Shown: positions 50,420 to 60,707 of the stretch, piece after piece
Layout: every line of letters starts with the position of its first letter
Position numbering within the stretch: the first letter of the stretch is position 1
NCBI GenBank assembly: GCA_023614405.1
Contig: JAJUPC010000036.1
Span: forward strand, 1,364,001 to 1,428,000
Reading direction: 5' to 3'
DNA length: 64,000 nucleotides
Origin: Avena insularis
Taxonomy: Eukaryota > Streptophyta > Magnoliopsida > Poales > Poaceae
Position numbers and translations under genes: made by a program
Notes under the pieces: generated by a model
Told to the model about the DNA's origin: nothing
Database searches by the model: none
The model's input: only the letters and a program-made list of their open reading frames with translations

Positions 50420-50544
50420 AATTGCTCTGACTCCGCATTAATTTGTGGAAGAATTTGTGATTTAGATCAATTTCTGCCTCGATTTAGATCTCTGTCCCGG
50501 ATTGGGAACGTAACCGTGGACCAAAGACACCTTTTCTACTAGTG
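50420..50544 (-). mobile_element. CACTA (En/Spm-type) terminus, element body to the left
   Basis: The minus strand from 50,544 reads CACTAGTAGAAAAGGTGTC, the standard terminus of grass CACTA elements. It is followed by a subterminal motif GGTCCACGGTTACGTTCCC and related short repeats. The end faces left, so the element body would include the GRF gene and probably array B. No matching left terminus was found in the window, and the 3-bp target duplication (TAT on the right) could not be paired. No TNP2-type transposase is present. Confidence 0.7.
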
Positions 50545-51110
50545 TATTCTGACACTGGTGTTTTATTTAAACGTAATCTACGTGGATTGTGCCGCATGCA
50601 AATGGCACAACCACAATTTATAAAGTGGAAGCACGTACACCCGGTTACTGGAGATCCGGGAGCTTCGCCAGATGCAGGGGATGCAGGAGCAGAGAGGCGG
50701 TGAGATAGATGGGCTCAAGATTAGGCCAGAAAGTGGTACCCATTTCCTCCTCATCTTGGCATTATCGGTGAGAATATTGCTGTTTATGTTACCACGTCAT
50801 TGTGCAGCATCTGAAATAAGATGCTGCTTCGTGGAGTGTGGCAGCTTAAATAATTTATTTATGTGCCACTTACATTCCGGTCAGATTTGAGACCTCCCTC
50901 AAAGAATCGTGGAACCAAAGTGGATCATTGTTTTCGATAGCAAGTGCACAATCACAATTTCGATTCAACTCTTGACTCATGCTTCCAAACCCTAAGTCGC
51001 GGTACATTTTACTCAGAGAACGTGGGTAGATTGTTTCAAAGCAACGTGCCACACATACGGCGATCAGAATTTAACAGAATTACATATATAGGTTCAAGTT
51101 CAACACATTA
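50545..51110. other. Spacer between the CACTA end and the right-end gene
   Basis: A short plus-strand frame (about 50,648-50,715) reads EIRELRQMQGMQEQRGGEID, a fragment of a charged helix without context. Otherwise only AT-rich sequence is seen, presumably the 3' flank of the minus-strand gene to the right. No gene is called. Confidence 0.4.
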
Positions 51111-51998
51111 CTATGCATCTTCATTGCCAGCAGCCTTCTTCCGCAGCCTGGGTGCCAAGCCTTCACGTCCACTAGCTTCTTCATTTCCTGCCTTGTTCCT
51201 CTTCCTTGGTGCCAATTTTCTTAGCTTCACGTACTCTGCATCGCCGGGACAATGGGCACCAGAATCGTGTCCATCATCATCTTTCCACTTGTTTTTAATT
51301 TCTTCGGGCAGCAAAATCAACGACCGCGGCAAATATGTTTCTAACCTTGCGGCGCTTCTCACAAAGAAACAAGACTGTTGCATAACCGCCTAATATCTAC
51401 AGAGTAAATAAAACAAAATTACAATTCAGCACAAACATGCGAACTAGCGACCTTTTGCTTACCAGAGCTAATTGGGTTCGAGCAACCACCCTGTCCAAGA
51501 ATAGAAGGGCGACTCCTGCTGGCAGCTTCCACATCCAAGACATGACATTTCAGGTCAAACATGGCAGCCAAGCATACCTTTTCATCAACCCAATTAGTCG
51601 ATCACACGTTATAGGAACCATGATGCCACGTTCATCCATGAAGCTAAACTTTGCTGTCTGCTTCGGCCATAATTCAACATGATTACGCAGAGCAGAAACC
51701 ATACTAGATATAGTGCAGATCCATGCAGGCGCTTCTTCCATCGTGAAACAATGGCTTCCATACCACTTGCCATTAGAGTCGTACCTGTAGAGGACTATCG
51801 TAACCAGGTAGGGGGGGTCCGCGCAGATCCCACTTGACAGAAAACTGTGGACAAAATATGTTTGTCAGCGTTGGGCTAACAAACAATTTGAGGTTCAGTA
51901 GCCAGCTAGCAGTTGTAATTAGTGCGAATAGCAAAGAGAAGGGTAGCTCACCCGCTTGTAGACAGAACTTCTTCTTTCTTGATAGTAGGATCTGCCAT
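51111..51998 (-). pseudogene. Decayed multi-exon gene next to the right inverted repeat, unknown function
   Basis: A plausible exon 1 (51,998-51,952) encodes MADPTIKKEEVLSTS, with donor GG/GTGAGC. Exon 2 begins after TTTTGTCCACAG near 51,851 and reads in frame FLSSGICADPPYLVTIVLYR, then YGSHCFTMEEAPAWICTISS and so on to RLIGLMKR, where AAAAG/GTATGC is a possible donor. If unspliced it stops at 51,550. A third short exon (SRPSILGQGGCSNPISS) and a final segment ending in a Lys/Arg/Gly/Asn-rich tail (KLAPRKRNKAGNEEASGREG, 51,383-51,111) follow. The last segment needs a frame change, so the gene is probably broken. No domain is recognised. It reads inward from the right end as the exonuclease does from the left, consistent with captured cargo. 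Confidence 0.5.
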
Positions 51999-52383
51999 CC
52001 TCCGAGCTGCTCGGCTCGTCGGCGGTGGAGGCGGGCTAGAGCCTCGCAACGGCGGCTACGGCATGAACCATTGGGGCTTGGTATCAGCGACTGGGTGCAG
52101 CAACTTGGCCCCGGAAGTCAAATGTCCGAAGGGATCGTCCTGCCTGGAGGGTGGATTCTGACGCTGCCGGTGCTAGGGGAAAGCTGGGAATGGATTTGTG
52201 AAATTGGTCAACGCATCCAATCCACTTAGCTTCTCGATTTGCCTAAGAGGTTGCCGCGTTGGCGCCCGCGTCACGGACAGATAACCGACATGTGAGTCCC
52301 GACCGTCTACTTCACGGGGCGGTTTAACGGAATGTTTGTATTTGGCGGGGTGAGATGAGTTTGCCTCGAAATGGCCCCTCTCA

Positions 52384-52483
52384 GTAGTTGGCGGCCCACT
52401 TTTCGAAACGCGGTGATTTCAGGCAATTTAGGTACCGCCATGCGCTGGGCTGCCAACTTTGGTACCGCAGACGAACAAGCCCC
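52384..52483 (-). repeat. Right terminal inverted repeat (Mutator-like)
   Basis: Read on the minus strand from 52,483 it begins GGGCTTGTTCGTCTGCGGTA, then CCAAAGTTGG, CCCAGCGCA, GGTACC, CCTGAAATCACCGCG and CCAACTACTGAGAGGGG. These blocks occur in the same order in the left end at 20,848-20,950. It is directly followed by ATCCAAGTG, the target duplication. Confidence 0.7.
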
Positions 52484-52616
52484 ATCCAAGTGGGTGTGGT
52501 GATGTAGCATCTTTTAAACTGGTGGTAGAATGCATGCTGTAGTTGAATCCTAGCATGCTGCTAGGGTTCCTGGACATAGTTGGACACCACATGCTGTAGT
52601 GGCATCATTCCATGTG
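52484..52616 (+). repeat. Continuation of the interrupted 175-bp repeat
   Basis: The sequence from ATCCAAGTGGGTGTGGTGATG to CATCATTCCATGTGTTCT completes the unit broken at 20,847. It then passes into the 48-bp repeat at TTCTAGTGGATC. Confidence 0.92.
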
Positions 52617-52677
52617 TTCTAGTGGATCAATGTGGTCTAGGAAAATAACACACATGCGGTGAACTCTAGTGGATCCA
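52617..52677 (+). repeat. 48-bp repeat remnant upstream of gene copy 2
   Basis: Just over one monomer (CTAGTGGATCAATGTGGTCT ... AACTCTAGTGGATCCATC) remains. It ends against a small inverted repeat, CTTGGCATA...TATGCCAAG (52,678-52,703). The same junction in inverted form lies at about 28,400-28,440, next to array B. Confidence 0.85.
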
Positions 52678-53042
52678 TCTTGGCATAATTTGATGTATGC
52701 CAAGATGTATTTCATTGTATAAGACACTCACTTTCCATTTTTATACTACTCGGTTTTGCCCTTGGTTTTTTGATACTACTCAGTTTTCCCCTCTCTCTCT
52801 ACTCGCAGAAGCCCAAACCTGTGCTCATTCTGTCTGCTATGCCTTGATTGGTTGTCACAGTTGTCACGCGGATCATGCACATCAACAGTTGATCCTCTAT
52901 GATCCAACACGGATCGTTGCACACGTCGTTCCCTTCACAGTACATCATGAGACAGCATCGTCTCTCTCAGCGAGACTTCTTCGAGAGGGAACACGAAGAA
53001 GTCGTCGAGTGGTCATGTCACGTTTAATCACGTCTAAAAAGG

Positions 53043-53073
<31 letters not shown>

Positions 53074-53651
53074 GCCATAACACATGCACAGGGCAACAGG
53101 GTCATCGAGTGCACGGTTATCGATGAAGACATATCCCATTTTACGCAGCGTGCTCTCAATCTCACTTCCAACTGGGCCCTACCGCAAGAAACTTCCACGT
53201 GTCAGCGAGAGGCTGAAGAGTTGAGAAATGGGTCTCAAGGAGGGGGGCCCTTGAGGAGACCCAACGTTGCTAGAAATTGGTTCTGCACCACTTGCATGCA
53301 GTGGAATCGAGGTCTTCCATGCACAATCTAAGCGTCGTGCACCTTCCCGAGGTAGAATGCATGTTTTTTTAGGAAACACATGTGCGTGTTATCAACGCGG
53401 TTCGAAAGTGGAGATCGTGGTTGTTTCAAATAAAAGTGGAGATCCTGGTAGCCCCCCTCCCAACCCACCCACCCACCCACACGTGTCCACTCAAGGACTA
53501 CAAATGGTCCAGTGTATATAAACCCGCTCGGCCTTCTTCTTCCATGAGCTCGTGTCATTTTCCCCAATCTGTCTACTCCCAAACCCCAATCTGCACCTTC
53601 CACACACACCGAAGCTCCTTCGCTTGAACCACCGCCGACCCTAGGTGCACC
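52678..53651 (+). promoter_or_regulatory. Upstream region of gene copy 2 (inverted counterpart of 27,498-28,430)
   Basis: This is collinear with the minus-strand upstream region of copy 1. A TATA box TATATAAA lies at 53,515-53,522, about 130 bp before the ATG, at the position of the weaker TTTATACC of copy 1. A (TAC)n microsatellite at 53,043-53,073 is expanded relative to copy 1. A near-duplicate GTGGAGATC(G/C)TGG occurs twice around 53,410-53,450. No coding domain is recognised. Confidence 0.65.
53043..53073 (+). repeat. (TAC)n microsatellite
   Basis: About ten TAC triplets sit in the upstream region of copy 2. The matching position of copy 1 (about 28,028-28,042) has only two or three imperfect triplets, so the tract expanded after duplication. 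Confidence 0.9.
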
Positions 53652-53991
53652 ATGAAGCGTACGCATGGAGACAAGCCAGAGGTGAAGCCAGTTGGAGGCA
53701 TAGCAGTAGATGGCTCATTCATAGACGAGCAGGCGGAGGCGTCTTCTCCAGGCACGCACGCTGCTCATCGCTGCACTTTCAAGGCTTCGAGCTCATCCAT
53801 CCAGCCAGTAGCCATCGCCATCGAGTAGCAGGTGGCTGATAATGTCGTGGTGCCAGCGGCAGATCTGGATGAGGGGAAGGCGGCAAGTGGAGGCAACCGG
53901 TGCTCTACATCAACGACCCCCTCGTCATCCAAGAAATCATCGATGCAATCGCAAAAAATGACGAGTTCGAGGAGGAGGTCCCCGATGAGTA
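53652..53991 (+). pseudogene. Gene copy 2, exon 1, truncated by the gypsy LTR
   Basis: It starts MKRTHGDKPEVKPVGGIAVD, matching MKRTRGEDPEVKPVEGEAAD of copy 1. A TAG at 53,826 interrupts the frame at the place where copy 1 also has TAG codons. A one-base loss near 53,902 shifts the frame before VLYINDPLVIQEIIDAIAKN and the acidic run. At 53,991 the exon is cut by the LTR of the minus-strand gypsy element, so the zinc-finger-like last exon is missing from this window. Function unknown, as for copy 1. Confidence 0.65.
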
Positions 53992-54808
53992 TGTCGTGGT
54001 GGTGTCACGGCAGATGCCATGGATAGGCTAAAGGTGGGGACTAATACACGCTAGGGGAATCTAGGGAGGGATAGTGGAGTGATTCTCCACACAGAATTTT
54101 GTATTGATTTCCTTCAAGATTACAAGTGCCCCTTGAGCTGTATTGGCGAGAGGAGGAAGAAGGAGCTCTCTTACTCTTGCCTACTATTTTTCCCTAGAAC
54201 CCTAGATCAACTAGCACTAAGGCCTCAAAGAACACAACCAGTCTCTATGGAATCACCAAACCAACTAGAGCTCAACCAACCCCCTCTACCAGAAACCTAG
54301 CCCCCCTTATATGGAGGAAATTTGGTCCCTGCCTAGGGCATACGTGGAGGCATATTCCTAAGAATATGCCCCCTCACAAAATGGTAACCCGACCGGGGTG
54401 CTTTTCCCCCGCGTCACACATGCTTTAGCGACGTAAGCCTCTGCGGCGCCCGCGTCAGCCGACATGGGCGTTGTCACCCTTGTCGGCCATGACCCGGTGG
54501 TCCTGCCCTTGCTTTCTCTGCTCATGCGGTCGTCAACCTTCTTTTGACCAGAGAGATTCCTTCCTTCTCCCGAAGCTAAGCAAGGACCCGGATCATAGTA
54601 GATCCGCCACACCTGTCCTCGCATATAAGTTTAGAAGCACTTCCGACTTACTCCTTAAGTCGGATGAGACAATGTTAGGCGACCCTGGTCCGGGTTACTA
54701 CGTGATCCGCCCGCCTTGAGGTGACCCGCCAGCATCCGCTGACCTTGCCGAACCTCGGCTAACTCGGCCCTTATACCCCGGGTGACCCTACCCGGGGTAT
54801 CCCCAACA
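53992..54808 (-). repeat. 3' LTR of the gypsy element
   Basis: This is 817 bp, with TGTTGGGGATACCCCGGGTA at the minus-strand start and CCACCACGACA at the end. It matches the LTR at 252-1,045 along its whole length with moderate divergence. Its outer edge cuts gene copy 2; the adjacent GAGTA (53,987-53,991) would be the target duplication. Confidence 0.88.
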
Positions 54809-55363
54809 TTAGTCCTCGGTTGGTGCGGTCTTAGCTGCCTTGGCCGCTAAGGCCACATCAGGTTCATTTATGTTCGAGCCTTGGACGTTTAATTCCGGGT
54901 TAGCTCCTTACCTCGGATTATATGGATTTACGTTCCCTTCGCACGTTCCAAGTTTTCACTTGCCGGCCGGGTTACCACTTTGGCTCGGATCCCATGGTTA
55001 TCATGGTTTGATCCGGGCCCTGTTTCCTTCTCTCATACGCCAACCCACGTGGAGGCTAATCATTACCTCATCTTATTTTAAGGGCCTGCACAGTAACCAC
55101 GGCAGTAATTGTCAGTTATCACTGTGTGTGGGTCACGTCATGCCTGCCTCCTCGTTTACCGCATCAGCGCGTCGCGTCATGGGATTGATTATACTCTGTG
55201 GCCCCCTGTGTGGCCTTTCTCTGATTGGATGATGCAGGTGATACACGGCCACACCGTGTGGCTTGTTGGCGCAGCGCGATCCCAATCACCCATCTCAGGG
55301 GGCGGTTAAGTAGCGGAGGGGCGCACCCCTTAGCATTTTTCCACTTCTGCGCCCCTCTGCCCA
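54809..55363 (+). promoter_or_regulatory. Spacer between the LTR and the antisense gene (probable promoter of the antisense gene)
   Basis: No domain-bearing frame is found. The sequence becomes GC-rich towards 55,300-55,360 (GGGGGCGGTTAAGTAGCGGA), just before the open reading region of the antisense gene, so it probably contains that gene's promoter and leader. No clear TATA box is seen. Confidence 0.35.
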
Positions 55364-55552
55364 TTGCCTTTCTCCTTCGTCTTCCTAGCGACCGCGCCAC
55401 CGCCAGTGCTTCTAGCAGCAGCGCCGCTGCCGCACCTTCCCCGTGCCTCTGCATCGCAGCCACCGCTGCGCAGCTTCTTCGCCACGGGTCCACGCAAATC
55501 CAGGCCTCAGATCTCCGCCGCCGCTAGCTCCAGTGAGGATAGCGAATACGAG

Positions 55553-58500
55553 ATGACGGAGGAGGAGCTCGTCGTCGCCGAGCAGGAGATGGAGGAGGAC
55601 GCCGCCGCGGCGGACCGTGGCGCATGGGCCGGATCATGGGTCTGTCAAGATGTCCTTCCCTGCTCTACCCGGACGGGCAGACATTCTGCCGGCGTCGCCA
55701 TTGCCTCCCTCCGCCAAACTGGCCCCCTCACCCAATCCGGGTGAGTTCGTCGTATTCCTGTCCCACTTCCAATGGGGATTTGGTCTGCCGGTGAGCGATT
55801 TCTTTCGGGATTGGGTTAGGACCTACCACTTGCAGCCGCACCATCTCCCAGCCAACGCTATCACCTCTCTCTCCGCCTTTGCTTCTACGATCGAAGGTTA
55901 CACCGGACTATGGCCCACGAAGGAGCTGTGGATCCGGTTTTTTGGCCTTCGTCGCAATGTCATCCCCAATATCCAAGTAGAGTCGGAGGATAAGCAGGTC
56001 ACCCAATTCGGAGCTGCCTCCATCTCGCCCCGGAGACTTTCCATGTTTCCCCGGGTTACCGGGCTTGACTCCTGCAAAGGATGGGCCCGGACCTTCTTCT
56101 ACGTCCGGAATGAGGGTAGTGAAGATTTGATTCGTTGTCGCCCCACGCCCGGGTCCACCTGACACGGAATTCTGGGAGGAGGTCCCCAAGAAGCCTACAG
56201 CTCTGGCCAACCAAGTTAACAAGAGGTTCGCGGAGCTGAAGAAACTCGGATTGCGCAACGAGGATGCCATGATCACGTTCGTGCGCAACCGAATCTCTCC
56301 CCTCCAGAAGCGCACCCACAAGTTGTGCCACATGAGTTTCGGCCACGACCCCAACCGGACCTCCTCCTTCGAGCTGAGCAACACGGAGATTTTTCGCCGG
56401 GTGAAGGCTCTTTTCACCACCCACAAGGATTTCTCCGCCGAATGGACGTGGGGAATCGAGCACTACTGTCGTGACAGGCTCCCTCCCGCGGTAAGCTTCA
56501 CAGGGCAAACTTATTTTGGATCAAGTATGTGTCGGTTTATGTTGTATTTTTGACTCTGTTGTTCGTGCTTTTTCTCAGTTGTTCCTTCAGCAAACTCTCG
56601 AGGATGGTACGGACCCGACCCTTAAGTGGGCGCCGGACCGAGAAATCCCGGATGAGGAGGATCCGGACCAGGAGATGTTCCTCCCTATGACTGACGCTAC
56701 CAAACGACCCAGCGGTAAATTCTCTTCTCTTAGAGATTGGCCCGATGATGAGGATGACTCGGATGTCGACGTGATTGAACCTGTTGAGGTTGCCCCTCTT
56801 TCTTTTGCCTTTTCGGCATCATCTAACCCCGGTGGGCATATGCACGAGGATCCTCCACTTGCTACGGGTGAGCCGGTTTCGGTGGCGTCGAAGAAGAAGC
56901 GCGGAGTCGCATCAAGTTCTTCCTCCGAACCCTCTCAGCCCACAAAAAGGCAAAAGAAGGCCAGAGACAAGACTGCCTCCAAGCGGGCAGGTAAAGCCCC
57001 AGCACGGAGGGCTCGGAAACCCAAGGAGGCCGAAACCTCGGATGCATAAGTCATTTTTCGTTGCGTAACTCACTTTTCCTTGCATCGCGGTAATTTCTCT
57101 TCTGACATTATTCTCTTTTTCAGGCCTCCGGTGGAGGTCCCTCAGAGCAGATCAAGCATCTCTTCACCCCTTCGGTCCGGGCCTTCTCCTCCTCGTGACG
57201 ACGACTCACACCCGCTGAGCCCTATTCTGGAGGGTTCTGCGGCTGCTCCGGGTTCCGCAGTACCTCATCCAGAGGAACGCGACCTCGGAGCGGGAGGGGT
57301 CGGTCCAGCCGAGGAGACGGCGTCCACCACTTCGGCATCGCCGCAACCAGCAACCACTGAGTCTATCTCAACACCAGCACCAAGATCAGCGATCGAAGCC
57401 AAAGACCTGTCCGGCACCAAGGAAACCAACAACAGCTCCAAGTCCAGCTACAAGAGCTCTAGTGCTGTTCTTCCGCCTCGTCTGAAGTCATCTCAACCTC
57501 GGCGAGGAACTACTCTAGCAGCTTCTAAAGGGAAATCCACCGCAGTTACTTCTTCCCAGCAAGCTAAGGGCAAAAAGGCTCCGGATACTACCAAGTATGC
57601 ATCCGTCGAGGCCGGGCAGCGAACCCTATCGTCGATGCTTCCGAAGAAATCACCAGCAGCGAAGGATGTTCCTGCCGAGCCAATTGATGCGTAGCAGATG
57701 GTTCTGCATACCAGCCCAGCTCTTGCCCTAGTTGAGAGGAAAGAAGCTCACGCGAAGGGTTTGGTGGCACCCCATATGCCCACCGGCGAGCGGTACCCTC
57801 CGAGCCTTATCGAGTTCGTCATGAACTGGAACAAGGCGGAGTTCGTCCACAACGACGATCTCCCGGAAAAGTTCGGCCCTGCAGAATTTTCCGCCCAGAT
57901 GAATACCGCCGCTAAGGCAATTAACCTCATGGGGATAATGATGGAGGTATGTCGTTTCTCCTTTACATGTTGTAGATAATAACCATTAGTCCCCGAGCCT
58001 CCGGTGGAGTAGCTTGTTACTCGGCCGGATGCTCATTTGAAAACTAACGTAGCTGCATGTAAACTTCGAATCTGCACACACCTAGAGCCGGGTTAAGTTC
58101 CACTTGGCCCGGATCTTGTACACTTCAAATATGCACACACCTAGAGTCGGGTTAAGTTCCACTTGGCCTGGGTCTTGTATACTTCGAATATGCACACACG
58201 TAGAGCCGGGTTAAGTTCCACTTGGCCCGGATCTTGTACACTTCGAATATGCACACACCTAGAGCCGGGTTAAGTTCCACTTGGCCCGGATCTTGTACAC
58301 TTCGAATATGCACACACCTAGAGCCGGGTTATGTTCCACTTGGCCCGGATCTTGTACACTTCGAATATGCACACACCTAGAGCCGGGTTAAGTTCCACTT
58401 GGCATGGATCTTGTACACTTCGAATATGCACACACCTAGTGTCGGGTTAAGTTCCACTTGGCCCGGATCTTGTACACTTCGAATATGCACCCACCTAGAG

Positions 58501-59947
58501 CCGGGTTATTTTCCACTTGGCCCAGATCTTGTACACTTCGAATATGCACCAAGCTAATTTTACACTTCTGTACTTTTTTCAGGTAACCACCAATCGCCGG
58601 AGCGCTGAATTCCAATGCCTGCTGGATACCCACAAGATGCTACGCGCAAAACATGTTGCACTTGGTGCAGAACATGAAAAGAGGGGTAATTTTCTCCCTC
58701 GGCACCTCTCCATTTTTCTTCACTTTCTTCCGCCGAACTAATCTCCTCATTCGGTTTCTGCAGCTGGGGTGGAGGCTGAGAACAAGATCATACGGAAGAA
58801 CTTGGAGGAAATCCAGGGTATGTCCTCTTTTGTTCGACCTCGTAGTGTTTTTCATTTCTTCTTCTCCTTGGCTCGGCAAACATTCACTCCTCAGCTCTGC
58901 CGGGTCAACATACTATTTCAGCATCGCTTGAGGATAGTGTGCCCGTGCCTGACATGATGCTGCATTTTCTCGAACAAGCAGGGCAGCATCAAGCCGAGCT
59001 GAAGAAAAAGGATGATGAGCTCGCTCTCCTCTGGACTAAGGACGACGAGATTGCTAAGCTCAAGGCTGAGATGGAGAAGATGAAGGCCCAGCACCGAACC
59101 GAGCTCCAAAAGGTTGGCCAGAACTTCACAGAAGAGCATGAGCGCCTTACTCTCCAGATCTCCAAGGACCAGGACCTACTCAGAGAATCCGACCTCCAGC
59201 TTGGGTCGGCAAACGCTGAGCTTGAGCAACTTCGCAAAAGACACGATGACTGCATCAAGGAGTTAACCCGGATCCATAGCCATATTTCTTGTAAGTTCCT
59301 TTCCCTTATCCGACATAATTCTCCGGGTTACCATATATGTCTTTTCTTTACCTTCTTCCTTTGCCTTGTTTCCAGACCACTTTCCAGAGGGTACTTCTAT
59401 TGCAAGCGCTGCTGTTGCCAAATTTCGCTGAGAGAGGGGTACTCCCGTCATTCCTGACGGTGAGAGCATTCCCTTAGACATGGAGGACCTATTGGTCAGC
59501 CTGTCAGCTCGCGTGGAAACCATCAAGAATTATGGCAAGGATATCCTCGACGTTGCAGTTCGCATTTTCAATACGTTCTGGCCCGGAGAGAGTAGCCCGG
59601 AGACCATCGGGACTCTCATCGAGAAGTTAATGGAGATTGAGACCCAGTTTGACCTCTGGAGAGAGTCCGCTGGGCGTGGCGTAGCTGATACCATCCTTCA
59701 CCATATTCTCACATGGTACGAGAAGATCGACCTCAGCCTCCTTACACGCCGGCGCACCGGATCCAGATGGACCGATGATCCGGAGTGGGTAGCTCGGCGC
59801 CAGGCTTGCGCCTACAGCCTCGTCGAATATTCTACTATTCATGACTGGGTTGAAGGACCGAGCTTCCTGAACTACTGGGACGAGCACAATGAGAACGTTG
59901 AAGATGGGTCGAATGAGGGCGGAGAAGATGATGCTTCAGATATTTAA
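55553..59947 (+). pseudogene. Antisense gene of the gypsy element: 'putative gypsy type transposon' domain plus coiled coil, seven or more exons, broken
   Basis: The N-terminal half (55,650-56,490) contains GFGLPVSDFFRDWVRTYHLQ, LQPHHLPANAITSLSAFAS and LWIRFFGLRRNV, the grass family annotated as putative gypsy-type transposon (Transposase_28). Its role is unknown. A frameshift near 56,150 precedes PPDTEFWEEVPKKPTALANQ. Introns with good ends lie at 56,491-56,578, about 57,050-57,123 (donor lost, GCATAAGTC), 57,947-58,582, 58,686-58,763, 58,818-58,921 and 59,291-59,375. Exons 2-3 are acidic, Ser/Pro/Lys-rich and probably disordered. Exons 4-6 form a coiled coil (AELKKKDDELALLWTKDDEI). The last exon (59,376-59,947) ends in an acidic tail. 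In-frame stops occur at 57,692 and 59,430. The 5' end is uncertain. Being on the opposite strand to pol, it must use its own promoter. Confidence 0.75.
58062..58550 (+). repeat. 59-bp tandem repeat in an intron of the antisense gene
   Basis: More than eight copies of a 59-bp unit lie wholly inside the intron 57,947-58,582; the key phrases are ACTTCGAATATGCACACACC and GAGCCGGGTTAAGTTCCACT. Units differ by one to three bases. The array stops just before the polypyrimidine tract and acceptor, leaving the splice signals intact. Confidence 0.92.
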
Positions 59948-60622
59948 GACAGTGACGATGACGCCGAACTTCCTCCTCCTGCTGCTCCTTAGTTCTAAAA
60001 AACTTGAAAATTTATCAGATCCCCGGTATGCCGGGTGCAATTGTATGCTGGATATGTGATATTTTGCTACTACATTTCTATGCCGGATTAACTTGGGTGC
60101 AGTCCCCGAGTTTCATTTTCTTGTTCGTCCAATTCTCTGGCTCGGTCCGTGTCTACCTTGATTCGGTTTTACGACTTACGAATCCAAGCTTCAAAAATTG
60201 TTTAACAATACTTAGAAACTTTTAGGCTTAGCTCAAAATAATTCAGCATAATAACTTGAAAATAACTACAGGGTTAGTCCGAAAAACAAACGTTAGCTCA
60301 ATAAACTCGCTTCCTTAGTCGCTTTTTCATGTGCTACGCAATTCCAAACTTGTTCTTGTTTGCCATGAAGCCAATTCTTGTTGGACAGCAGCAAGTCAAG
60401 AGTTGGGTTTTTGGTGCTCACACATTACTAATCCGGTTAAGTAGAACGACTTATTCCAGCTACCGCAAAAGAAGTAACAACAACATTATTAAGGCAGTCC
60501 CCGAAGTTATCGCCGAGGCGCCGCTATTTCATTGATAAGCTCATTGCCGATATACATACCCGACATATGAGACGACTGGATACATACACTTCTTAGCTAA
60601 GTGTAGAAGGGACGAAGTAGTG
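59948..60622. other. Spacer between the antisense gene and the pol 3' end
   Basis: This is presumptive 3' untranslated sequence of both convergent coding regions. The open frames here are short and carry no domain. Nothing else is seen. Confidence 0.45.
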
Positions 60623-60707
60623 CTACATTCCACGGCCGCTAGATTCCTCTCCGGACCTGTCCGCCTTGTTCTTTTCCTGTGGCTTTGCATTTATAAGATA
60701 GTAAGAA

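Larger units (their letters stand above)
20848..52483. mobile_element. 31.6-kb block with Mutator-like terminal inverted repeats and a 9-10 bp TSD
   Basis: The flanks carry ATCCAAGTG at 20,839-20,847 and 52,484-52,492 (10 bp if the preceding C is counted). Deleting the block joins ACACATACATCCAAGTG to GGTGTGGTGATG, exactly the consensus of the 175-bp repeat. The ends are degenerate inverted repeats that align over about 100 bp (see the two terminal entries). A 9-bp duplication and an end like GAGAATATCATTTTGCGG are typical of plant Mutator-like elements. No MURA-type transposase is visible. The 31.6 kb is probably a ~4-kb element of terminal sequences, exonuclease gene and right-end gene, enlarged by a later insertion containing gene copy 1, array B and the GRF gene. 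Confidence 0.72.
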
